From Amycolatopsis sp. A133 (GTDB lineage: Bacteria; Actinomycetota; Actinomycetes; Mycobacteriales; Pseudonocardiaceae), in contig NZ_JAVHJU010000067.1 in the NCBI RefSeq assembly GCF_031082405.1, forward strand, positions 62,001 to 126,000: a stretch of DNA of 64,000 nt. The letters are read 5' to 3'. Positions 41,617 to 52,110 of the stretch are shown here, piece after piece. A model generated the notes under the pieces. The model was not told the origin of the DNA. It did no database searches and saw only the letters and a list, made by a program, of their open reading frames with translations. Position 1 is the stretch's first letter. Each line of letters opens with the position of its first letter. The translations under genes and the position numbers were made by a program.

Positions 41617-43713
41617 ATGGCCGACTCGGCGCAACTGCTCAGGACCTGCATGGAGGTGATCCGCGATTCCGGCGGTCCCCTTCCCCCGGAGAAGGTCTAC
41701 GCCGGCGTCACCGCCAAGCTGAGCAGCGCGCCGGGCGATGCCACGGCCGAGGCCGACAACCCGGAGCACCGGCGTGCGCAGCTCGACCGGTTCACCGCGG
41801 AAGCTGCCTCGATCGGCTGGCTGGACAGGATCAACGGGTGGTCCCTGACCGTTCCCGGCGAGCGCGCGTTGGACGCTTTCCCGGGCGACCAGCTGTTCGA
41901 GGAGTTCAAGCTGCGGACGAGTGAGTTCCGCAGGCAACGCGAGCTGGCTCTTTCCCACCTCTCCGGCACCGAAATGATGATCGCGCGCCTGGTGGACGTC
42001 GTGACTCCCGGTTGCTGGACCTCGTTCGAAGCCATCGATCGGATCGTCGGCACCTCTGTCGAAGACGTCACCAGCTATCTCGTCCGAGTCGGCCCGGCGG
42101 GCGCCCACCGCATCCTCCGCGCCGACGGATCGATCCCCGGCCCGAACCAGCTCCATGCCCGTTTCCACGACGTCGACCTGCAGCGCAAACTGGCAGTGGA
42201 AGGAGTCGAGTTCGACGCGGCCGGCCGCGCATCACAGCGCCAGCGTCTCGCGGTTTCGGCCCTTCGTGAACGCCTGCGAAGGGATCAGGAGGCAACGGAT
42301 TCGGCGCCTCGCCGGGCCTGGTTGATCCGCGCCGCGACGACGACCAAGGCGGATCTCGTCACCCGCTGGATCGCCGAGGGCTTCGTTTCGATACCGGCCG
42401 ACCGGCTGCGCTCACTGACCCTGCCGATCTCGCCCGACCTCCTGCGGGAAGTGGTCGACGAAGACTTCCGGCACGAGTCGTACAACGCCAGGGACGTCCG
42501 GTTCGAGGAGCTGAACGGCTTCCTCAACAGGATGAGGACCGGTGACTACGTCCTCACGTTGAGCGGCAGTTCCGCCTATTTCGGCCGGATCGCCTCCAGC
42601 CCCAGTTTCCTGGTGGACGACCGGCTGGCTCCGCTCCGGCGGTTCGCCCAGTGGGAGCGGCTGACCCCGACACCCGCACTCGACCAGCTGCCACGCTCAC
42701 TCCAGGCCAAACTCCGCAGCACGTCGTCGGTGGTGGACCTGACCGAGAACCTCGGCGAAGTCGAGCAGGTGCTTCGCGACTTCAACGCCGGTACGGCCGA
42801 ACTCTCGACCGAGCCCGGGCGTGCGCTCGCCTTTCCCGAGATCTCCGAAGAAGCGGCCCGGGATCTGCTGATCGACCACGACTGGCTTCTCCTGCAGGCG
42901 GACTTGCTCTGGGAGTACAAGCAGCTGATCTTCCACGGGCCGCCGGGGACCGGGAAGACCTACCTGGCGCAGAAGCTGGCCCGGCTCCTGGCCGACGTGA
43001 ACGCGGTCAAGCTGGTGCAGTTCCACCCCTCGTACACCTACGAAGACTTCTTCGAGGGGTTCCGTCCCATCCAGAACAAGGACGGCAAGGTCGAGTTCGG
43101 CCTGCATCCCGGCCCCTTCCGGAGCCTGGTCGACGCCGCGCGCAAGAAACCCGGCGAGCCGCACATCCTGATCATCGACGAAATCAACCGCGCGAACCTG
43201 GCCAAGGTCTTCGGCGAGCTGTACTTCCTGCTCGAGTACCGCGACGAGCCGATCAACCTCCTGTACTCGGCCGACGCGGCCTTCACGCTGCCGGAGAACA
43301 TCTTCGTCATCGGCACGATGAACACGACCGACCGCTCGATCGCCACGGTCGACGCGGCGATCAGACGGCGTTTCGTGTTCACCGAACTCCACCCGGCGGT
43401 GCCGCCGACAGCCGGGCTGCTGAAGCTGTGGCTGGACCGGCTCGTTGCGGCCGAGCCCGGCTCGACGTTCAACAACGACGCGCCCGAGGTGCTGGAAGCG
43501 CTCAACGAGCAGGTCGGTCGTCGCGACCTGGCGCTGGGGCCGTCGTTCCTCATGCAGCCGTCCATCTACCGGCGTCCGGACGGGCTGGAACGGGCGTGGG
43601 CGGCCTCGATCCTGCCGTTGCTCGCGGAACACCACTACGCCTCCGGTCCCGAAGCGCTCGAGGAATACCGGCTCGACGTGCTCAGGCGGGGCATCGCCGG
43701 GCGCCGGACATGA
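41617..43713 (+). CDS. McrB-type AAA+ ATPase with winged-helix, ATL-like and PUA-like reader domains
   Basis: The 698-residue protein is the motor of a type IV (McrBC) restriction system. The C-terminal AAA+ domain has Walker A GPPGTGKT at 441-448, Walker B ILIIDEINRAN around 518-527 and the McrB signature MNTTDRS at 568-574. In front of it I see a winged-helix-like part (1-90), then an alkyltransferase-like domain at about 115-205 (TPGCWTSFEAIDRIVGTS, AHRILRADGSIP and DLQRKLAVEGVEF follow E. coli YbaZ), and a PUA/EVE-like part at about 235-348 (MRTGDYVLTL, FGRIASSPSF). GAGGAG lies ahead of the ATG. It overlaps mcrC by 4 bp. Confidence 0.88.
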   Translation: MADSAQLLRTCMEVIRDSGGPLPPEKVYAGVTAKLSSAPGDATAEADNPEHRRAQLDRFTAEAASIGWLDRINGWSLTVPGERALDAFPGDQLFEEFKLRTSEFRRQRELALSHLSGTEMMIARLVDVVTPGCWTSFEAIDRIVGTSVEDVTSYLVRVGPAGAHRILRADGSIPGPNQLHARFHDVDLQRKLAVEGVEFDAAGRASQRQRLAVSALRERLRRDQEATDSAPRRAWLIRAATTTKADLVTRWIAEGFVSIPADRLRSLTLPISPDLLREVVDEDFRHESYNARDVRFEELNGFLNRMRTGDYVLTLSGSSAYFGRIASSPSFLVDDRLAPLRRFAQWERLTPTPALDQLPRSLQAKLRSTSSVVDLTENLGEVEQVLRDFNAGTAELSTEPGRALAFPEISEEAARDLLIDHDWLLLQADLLWEYKQLIFHGPPGTGKTYLAQKLARLLADVNAVKLVQFHPSYTYEDFFEGFRPIQNKDGKVEFGLHPGPFRSLVDAARKKPGEPHILIIDEINRANLAKVFGELYFLLEYRDEPINLLYSADAAFTLPENIFVIGTMNTTDRSIATVDAAIRRRFVFTELHPAVPPTAGLLKLWLDRLVAAEPGSTFNNDAPEVLEALNEQVGRRDLALGPSFLMQPSIYRRPDGLERAWAASILPLLAEHHYASGPEALEEYRLDVLRRGIAGRRT

Positions 43714-44894
43714 CGGAGCCGCTCGAGCTGACGGAAACCGGCAGGTGCACCAGCCCGCTGACCTCCGGTCAGTTGCGTGCGCTCAAGGCCTGCAAGTTCG
43801 TCACCCTGACGCCGCCGCAGCCGGGCAGCGACGACTGGACGATCGCGGGCAACCGCGGGTGGGTCGGGGTCTTCTGGGCCGCGGATCGGCAGGTCCGCCT
43901 GGTCCCCAAGCTCGGCATCGCCCGTCTGCTGTTCCTCGCCGGCCATGGTGTCCGGTCCTCGGACCAGTGGTTCGACGAGCCGGGCGGGATGCGGACCGAC
44001 GAGGGAGTCGTCCCGGCCGTGGCCAACATGCTCTGGCGGCAGGCGCGGCGGGCCATCGACACCAACCTGCTGTCGGGCTACGTCCCGACGACGGAGACCT
44101 CCACGACGATCCGCGGGAAGGTCCGGCTGGCCGATCAGCTCCGCCGGCACTACGACCGGGAGTTCCCGTTCGAGATCGGCTACGACGACTTCGGTGTCGA
44201 CATCCCGGAGAACCAGATCCTGCTGGCCGCGACCACGCTGCTCTTGGATACCCGCGGGCTCGACGCCGTTTCGGCAGATCGGCTCAACGCCATCCGGCGG
44301 ACTCTGAACGGCGTGTCACCCCTGCGTCGGAACGCGCCGTTGCCGTCGTGGCACCCCACCCCGCAGAACGCGCACTACCACTCCGTCCTCCGGCTCTGCG
44401 AGCTGCTGCTCGACGCGTCTTCACCCGAGCACGGCCAAGGTGGCTTCGCGACCAACGGGTTCGTCTTCAACGTAGAGAAGGTCTTCGAAAGCTTCGTGAC
44501 CGAGGCCGTCAACACGGCGTTGAAGGAGCGGATCCCCGGCCGGGGCTTCCCGCAGTACGAGTGGCACCTCGACGAGGGGCGCAAGCTGAAGATGAACCCG
44601 GATCTCGTCTGGCAGATCGACGGCCGTCCGGCAGTCGTCGTCGACGCCAAGTACAAGCGGAAGCAGCCGGCCGACGACTTCTACCAGCTGCTGGCCTACT
44701 GCGCGGCGCTCGGCGTCGGCCACGGCCACCTCGTCTACGCGAGCGGCGAGCCGGGCGAGGTGCGGCACAAAGCCCGAGGTGGGGGTTACCAGCTCTTCGC
44801 ACACACGCTGGACCTCATGCGCCCGCGAGCCGAACTACTGACCCAGATCGACCGGATCGCGGATCGGATCGCCGAACTCACGAACACGAAGTGA
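43710..44894 (+). CDS. McrC-type nuclease subunit
   Basis: The 394-residue product is the partner of McrB. The central VRGKVRLADQL-like strand (TTIRGKVRLADQL here), FGVDIPENQILLAA, and the C-terminal PD-(D/E)xK endonuclease core with Asp298 in MNPDLVW, Asp312 and Lys314 in VVVDAKYK, and a conserved YQLLAYC helix are the family marks. It should cut DNA (or possibly RNA) after translocation by the McrB ring. Its ATG overlaps the mcrB stop (ATGA), so the two are made in a fixed ratio. It converges with the next gene with a 30-bp gap. Confidence 0.9.
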   Translation: MTEPLELTETGRCTSPLTSGQLRALKACKFVTLTPPQPGSDDWTIAGNRGWVGVFWAADRQVRLVPKLGIARLLFLAGHGVRSSDQWFDEPGGMRTDEGVVPAVANMLWRQARRAIDTNLLSGYVPTTETSTTIRGKVRLADQLRRHYDREFPFEIGYDDFGVDIPENQILLAATTLLLDTRGLDAVSADRLNAIRRTLNGVSPLRRNAPLPSWHPTPQNAHYHSVLRLCELLLDASSPEHGQGGFATNGFVFNVEKVFESFVTEAVNTALKERIPGRGFPQYEWHLDEGRKLKMNPDLVWQIDGRPAVVVDAKYKRKQPADDFYQLLAYCAALGVGHGHLVYASGEPGEVRHKARGGGYQLFAHTLDLMRPRAELLTQIDRIADRIAELTNTK

Positions 44895-44924
44895 GGCTCG
44901 GTTACGGCCCGCCGCGCTGACCCG

Positions 44925-45710
44925 TCAGTCCTGCGGCTTGGGCTCCGGCTTCGGTTCCGCGGCCGGCTGCGGAACCGGGGTCCCCCCGGCCGGAGCAGGC
45001 GGGGCGGCCGCAGCCGGGGCCGTGGCCTCGGACGGGACCGGGGCGCTCGCCTGGTGGCGGCCCGCGTCGTAGTCCTCGTCGAACGGGTCGACGATGTCCG
45101 CGATCTCGCCGAGGTCGCGCAGCAGGCGCTCCAGGCGGGACGGGCCCGCCGTCGGGACCACGCTGGCCAGGACCCACTCGTTCTCCAGCCAGGCCACGCC
45201 GACGTCGCCGCCGAGCTGGTCGGCCGCGTCGACGAGCTCCTGGGTGATCACCATGCGGGCGCCGTCGGCGTCGTCCGCGAAGGCGTAGCGGGCGCCGATC
45301 GGGCCGAGCATCTCGGGCATGTCCGCGCGCTGGAACGGGACGCTGGACAGCCACATCTCGATGGGGATCCGGTGCTTCTTGTTGCAGCGCACGGCGACCA
45401 CCACCGCGGGGATCTGCCCCTCGGTTTCGATGTCGAAGATGAACACCGGGCGGCGGCCGTCGGAGGTGAAGGTCGAGCCTGCGACGACGTTGACGGCCGC
45501 GTCCGCGCCGAAGTAGCCGATGGCGCCGTTCGACCACTGCTGCGGCAGCCGCTCGTCCTCCTCGACGAACTGCCAGCCGCGCAACTGTGCCCAGCGCATT
45601 CGCTCGCGGTTGCGCGAGCCCTCCTTCGCCCGGTCGGCCGCGAGCAGCCCCAGCCCCGCCACCAGCGCGACGGCGGCGATGACGAACCAGATCCACGCCG
45701 GAATACCCAC
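44925..45710 (-). CDS. Membrane-anchored hypothetical protein with a proline-rich tail
   Basis: The 261-residue protein has an N-terminal membrane anchor (WIWFVIAAVALVAGLGLLAA, about 6-25), a folded alpha/beta domain with a GWQFVEEDERLPQQW start and FIFDIETEGQIPAVVVAV strand, and a C-terminal Pro/Ala/Glu-rich tail of about 45 residues. Similar proteins are frequent in Pseudonocardiales but I know no function. The GTG start is at 45710. It is not part of the mcrBC operon, being on the opposite strand. Confidence 0.75.
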   Translation of the reverse strand: MGIPAWIWFVIAAVALVAGLGLLAADRAKEGSRNRERMRWAQLRGWQFVEEDERLPQQWSNGAIGYFGADAAVNVVAGSTFTSDGRRPVFIFDIETEGQIPAVVVAVRCNKKHRIPIEMWLSSVPFQRADMPEMLGPIGARYAFADDADGARMVITQELVDAADQLGGDVGVAWLENEWVLASVVPTAGPSRLERLLRDLGEIADIVDPFDEDYDAGRHQASAPVPSEATAPAAAAPPAPAGGTPVPQPAAEPKPEPKPQD

Positions 45711-45835
45711 GACCGCAGGGTATCGCCTGTTACGCCGGAGGGATGATCGCCGGCACCCGTGTCGCCGGGCTCATTCGGAGCATCTTCCAGCGCAACCAGG
45801 TCGACAAATCGGCACGAACACTGTGGACGCCCACC

Positions 45836-45881
45836 GTCGTGAGTGGCAAGGCGGGTTAGAACCCGCCTTACCACTCACGAC
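45836..45881. repeat. 46-bp hairpin element (family B), copy 2
   Basis: The outer arms GTCGTGAGTGG and CCACTCACGAC equal copy 1 at 26317-26362. The inner stem is GCGGGTT/AACCCGC instead of GAGGGTT/AACCCTC, so both partners of the pair changed. It lies 4 bp beyond the clpB stop and is a likely clpB terminator. Confidence 0.85.
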
Positions 45882-45884
45882 AGG

Positions 45885-48479
<2,595 letters not shown>

Positions 48480-48561
48480 CCCTCACCTCATGCTCGGTAC
48501 TGCGTGAAAGTCCAGGTGACGGGCCTGACCGTGACCCGTCATCATCTCTAACGCACGAAAA

Positions 48562-48582
48562 CTTGAGTCTGTTCCGCTCAAC
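48562..48582. promoter_or_regulatory. HAIR element (HspR-binding site) upstream of clpB
   Basis: CTTGAGT-N7-GCTCAAC matches the HspR inverted repeat CTTGAGT-N7-ACTCAAG at 12 of 14 positions. It lies 83 bp before the clpB start and overlaps the stop codon of the neighbouring MFS gene. HspR together with DnaK represses such promoters until heat shock. Confidence 0.88.
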
Positions 48583-49765
48583 TCTGTCCGGGGGCGACCG
48601 CATGGGCCGGCAGCCGGGAGCCGAGCGTCCCGAGCCCGGCCACGGCCAGACCGGCGCACGTTCCCACCAGCACCCAGGGTAACCAGTCGGCCACCGAGAA
48701 CAACGCGACCACGGCGGGGGCGATCACCTGCGCCACGGTGAACGCGTACTGGTACGCAGCGAGATAACGACCGCGGGCGACCGCGGGTGCCGCGGCCTCG
48801 GCGAGCGCTCCCGATCTCGGCCCGAAAACCAGGTCGCCGGCGGCGAACACCAGCGTCGACCCCAGCAGGTACAGCACCTGCCAGCCGTCCGGCACGAGCA
48901 GCACACCCAGGCTGACCAGGCACCACGCCGAGAACAACGCCGAGCCGACGCGCATCGCGGCGATGCGCGTCAGCTTGGCCGTGAGCCGCAGCGCCAGCGT
49001 GCCGCCGACGCTGGTCAGCACGGTCAGCAGCGCGAGAATCGCGCCCGGCAGCCAGGCCGGGCCGTGCAGCCGGTCGAGCACGAACACCGGCGTGCCGATC
49101 AGGAAGAAGTCCAGCGACAGCCCGAACAGCCCGCTGAACAGGATCAGCCCGAGGTACGGCCGGTCGCGCAGCACCCGGGCCGAGCTTTCGCGGTCCTGCC
49201 GGTGCGGCCGCACGAGCCGGACGAAGAAGACGAGGATCGACGCGGCCAGGAAGAACGTCAGCGCGTCCACGGCGAGCGCGATGCGGTAGCCGGCGTTCCC
49301 GAGCCACGTCAGCAGCGCACCCGCCGCCAGCCCGCCGAGGCCGAAGCAGGCGGCCCGCACCATCCCCACCTGGGCGAACGGCCGGTCCTTGGGGCCGTCG
49401 CCCGCGACGTCGGCGATGAGCACGAACAGGGAGCTGTAGAACAGCTGCTGCCCGGCGGTCAGCAGGACGGCGGCGACCACCACCGCGCCCGCGTTGTCGG
49501 CGATGAGGTACGCACCCGTACCGGCGGCCTGAAGCAGCTGGGCGCCGATCACCACGACGCGTGGCCCGACGTGGTCCACGAGCCGCCCGGCGAGCGGCGG
49601 CACCACGAGCCCGCCGAGGGCACCGAGCGTGACGGCGGTGCCGGCCACGGCCAGCGGCACCCCGACCACCTGCGTCACGTAGACCAGCCCCAACGGGAGG
49701 AACAGACCTGAGCCGAAGTTGTCGATCCCCAGCGCGCACAGCAGTGCGACCCGGTCACGCGTCAC
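48578..49765 (-). CDS. MFS transporter
   Basis: The 395-residue transporter has twelve probable membrane segments with LVDHVGPRVVVIGAQ (loop 2-3 motif) and a long hydrophobic N-terminus that starts with LLCALGIDNFGSGLF. It resembles drug-efflux permeases of the actinobacterial type; no substrate can be assigned. The start is GTG at 49765. Its stop codon lies inside the clpB HAIR element, so read-through transcription into clpB is possible. Confidence 0.87.
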   Translation of the reverse strand: MTRDRVALLCALGIDNFGSGLFLPLGLVYVTQVVGVPLAVAGTAVTLGALGGLVVPPLAGRLVDHVGPRVVVIGAQLLQAAGTGAYLIADNAGAVVVAAVLLTAGQQLFYSSLFVLIADVAGDGPKDRPFAQVGMVRAACFGLGGLAAGALLTWLGNAGYRIALAVDALTFFLAASILVFFVRLVRPHRQDRESSARVLRDRPYLGLILFSGLFGLSLDFFLIGTPVFVLDRLHGPAWLPGAILALLTVLTSVGGTLALRLTAKLTRIAAMRVGSALFSAWCLVSLGVLLVPDGWQVLYLLGSTLVFAAGDLVFGPRSGALAEAAAPAVARGRYLAAYQYAFTVAQVIAPAVVALFSVADWLPWVLVGTCAGLAVAGLGTLGSRLPAHAVAPGQS

Positions 49766-49864
49766 CTACCGACGTTAACCCTGACGATCGCCCCTAAGTC
49801 AGGACCGAACGGACACTTTCCACGGGGGCAAAAGACACTTCCGGTGGGCCTTTTCGCCGCGGTG

Positions 49865-50350
49865 TCACTTGTTCGTGTCAGCCAGCACGGCGTCGGCGCC
49901 GAGGGCGCGGCGAAGATCGGCGTTCATCTCCGCCAGCCGCACGGTGAGGTCGGTGACGCGCTCGTCGTCCCAGCCGCCGAGCGCCTTCTCCATGAACTCG
50001 ACGTAGCTGGCGCGCCAGCGGGCGAGCTCGGCCCGGCCCTTCTCCGAGACGCTGACCAGCGACGCCCGGCCGTCCTCGGGTGCGGGACGGCGGTCGACCA
50101 GCCCGGCCGCGGAGAGCTGGGTGATCTGCCTGCTCACGACGGAGAGGTCGACGAACCGGCGCTTGGCCAGTTCGGACGGCCGCGCCTCGCCGTTCTTCGC
50201 CAGGTCGGACAGCAGCATCGCCGCCGCCGGGTGCAGGCCGGGCTCGCTCTGCCAGCTCTGCATGATCCAGGCGTGCTGGAGCTGGGAAGCGGTTTTCAGC
50301 TCACGCATGAGCTCGACCCGGACGTCGTCGTCGGTGTCGTCGAAGCCCAT
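49865..50350 (-). CDS. MarR family transcriptional regulator
   Basis: The 161-residue product has the MarR winged helix: PSELAKRRFVDLSVVSRQITQL (recognition helix, about residues 60-80) and VDRRPAPEDGRASLVSVSEKG (wing). GGGAGG five bases upstream fixes the start at 50350. It is divergent from the flavohaemoprotein genes across a 310-bp gap, which makes these candidate targets, although this is inference. Confidence 0.9.
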   Translation of the reverse strand: MGFDDTDDDVRVELMRELKTASQLQHAWIMQSWQSEPGLHPAAAMLLSDLAKNGEARPSELAKRRFVDLSVVSRQITQLSAAGLVDRRPAPEDGRASLVSVSEKGRAELARWRASYVEFMEKALGGWDDERVTDLTVRLAEMNADLRRALGADAVLADTNK

Positions 50351-50660
50351 CGGAACCTCCCTTGGTTGCGCCATACAAGTTTATTGCCGGACGCTTGCCC
50401 CGGACAACCATCGGACCGGTGAGGTCCCCCACGCGGCACCGCGGCGAATACACCCGGTCGGAGCAACAATGCGGGCAAAAGGCTGCCCGGCGGCTACCCT
50501 GCGGACGGACCGCGCGCGCGGTACCGGACGAGTGACAGAGGTGGATGCAGTGGCGATGGACCCAGGAGGCGGCCGTGAGCAGCGGCATCCGCGTGCCCGG
50601 GCCGGCGGTGCATGATCGGGTGCCGCCGCTCAACCGTCCCCGGCCCGTGAACGATCACCC
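50351..50660. other. Control region between marR and the first flavohaemoprotein gene
   Basis: The gap of 310 bp contains the marR promoter (near AT-rich ACAAGTTTATTG at 50376), an imperfect dyad around 50440-50470, and a short open frame with a good ribosome site (see 50575-50664). I see no RNA gene or riboswitch fold by eye. Confidence 0.5.
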
Positions 50661-50664
50661 ATGA
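50575..50664 (+). CDS. Possible 29-residue leader peptide coupled to the flavohaemoprotein gene
   Basis: A GTG codon with AGGAGG five bases upstream opens a 29-codon frame (VSSGIRVPGPAVHDRVPP at its start) whose stop TGA overlaps the ATG of the flavohaemoprotein (ATGA). The flavohaemoprotein itself has no good ribosome site, so coupling through this frame is plausible. The peptide has no recognisable motif. Confidence 0.35.
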   Translation: MSSGIRVPGPAVHDRVPPLNRPRPVNDHP

Positions 50665-51836
50665 CAGCCGACTCGGTCAGCCCGCTCCCCAGGTCGTCGG
50701 CCCCGCGTGAAGCCCCCGCGGCCGTCACCGCGATGGTCCGGCTCATCCGGGACAGCTGGGCCAGGTCGGAGCCGTACATCGCGGACATCTCGCAGTTCTT
50801 CTACGGGATGCTGTTCACCCTCGCCCCGACCACGCGCGACTTCTTCCCGATCAACATGGAGATCCAGCGCGGCAGGCTGGTGCGCGCGCTGGTGCACATC
50901 GTGCAGATGGTCGACCGGCCCGACGACCTCGCGCCGTTCCTGCGCCAGCTGGGCCGCGACCACCGCAAGTTCGGCGTGGTGCCCCGGCACTACGAAGCGG
51001 TCGGCACCGCGCTGCTGGCGTCGCTGAAGAACCACCTCGGCCCGGAGTGGACCCCCGAGGTCGAACGGGCGTGGGCCGAGGCGTTCACGATCGCCGCGCG
51101 GGCCATGCAGGACGCGGCCGCGGCCGACACGAACCCGCCGTCGTGGTCGGCCACCGTCGTCGAGCACCGGCGGCTGACCTGGGACCTCGCCCTGGTGCGG
51201 CTGGTGCCCGATCAGCCCGTGCCGTACCACCCGGGGCAGTACGTGAGCGTCGAAGTGCCCCAGCGGCCACGGCTGTGGCGGTACCTCTCGCCGGCGAACG
51301 CGCCGCGCGAGGACGGCGGCATCGAGTTCCACGTCCGCGCGATCGACGGCGGCTGGGTCTCCCGCGCCATCGTCAGCCACACCCAGCCGGGGGACGTCTG
51401 GCGGCTCGGGCCGCCGCTGGGCCGGATGACGGTCGACCGGGAGGTGTCGCGGGCCGTGCTGATGGTCGCCGGCGGCACGGGTGTCGCGCCGCTGCGGGCC
51501 ATCCTCGACCACCTCGCGCTGTGGGGCGAGAACCCGAAGACCCACCTCTTCTACGGCGGGCCGGCTCGCGAGGACCTCTACGACCTCGAAGAGCTCCGCG
51601 CGCTGGCGGCCACCAACCCCTGGCTGACCGTCACGCCGGTCGTGGAGCGCGGCGGCGACGTCCCGGGGTTCGAGCAGGGCACCCTGGCCGAGGCCGTCAC
51701 GCGCTACGGCTCCTGGCCCGGCCACAACATCCTCGTGTCCGGCTCACCGGCGATGATCCGCGCGACGGTGTCGCGCATGCTGGTCGCGGGCAGCGCGCTG
51801 CACCAGATCCAGTACGACCCGTTCACGATCGACTGA
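50661..51836 (+). CDS. Flavohaemoprotein (globin plus FAD/NAD reductase), copy 1
   Basis: The 391-residue protein has a globin domain (about 20-150) with probable B10 Tyr48 in FFYGMLF and proximal haem His101 in GRDHRKFGV, followed by a ferredoxin-reductase-type FAD domain (WRYLSPANAPR at about 205-215) and an NAD domain (VAGGTGVAPLRAI, LFYGGPAREDLYDL, VSGSPAMIRATV). It should oxidise nitric oxide to nitrate with O2 and NAD(P)H, or act as an electron-transfer/oxygen sensor. The next gene is a paralogue of exactly the same length. Confidence 0.9.
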   Translation: MTADSVSPLPRSSAPREAPAAVTAMVRLIRDSWARSEPYIADISQFFYGMLFTLAPTTRDFFPINMEIQRGRLVRALVHIVQMVDRPDDLAPFLRQLGRDHRKFGVVPRHYEAVGTALLASLKNHLGPEWTPEVERAWAEAFTIAARAMQDAAAADTNPPSWSATVVEHRRLTWDLALVRLVPDQPVPYHPGQYVSVEVPQRPRLWRYLSPANAPREDGGIEFHVRAIDGGWVSRAIVSHTQPGDVWRLGPPLGRMTVDREVSRAVLMVAGGTGVAPLRAILDHLALWGENPKTHLFYGGPAREDLYDLEELRALAATNPWLTVTPVVERGGDVPGFEQGTLAEAVTRYGSWPGHNILVSGSPAMIRATVSRMLVAGSALHQIQYDPFTID

Positions 51837-52110
51837 CCACCGGCAATCCGCCGTCCGGTGCACAATTTCGTTACGCTCCGGAAATCAGCCACCAGTAACG
51901 GATGAATCCGCGGCGTGATCAATTTTACGCTGCGACAGGCGGGGTTGACCGGGCGTACCTGAATTGCTCCGTTCGAGCGGGAACGCGCGGAATCACGCGC
52001 ATCTGCACGGGAATTCGCCTACAGTCGGGAACCCTCGGGGGCGGTACCGCCACAGCGACGCCGCACGCACGGCGCGAAAACCTTTGTACGACTGGAGATT
52101 GCCGTTCCCG

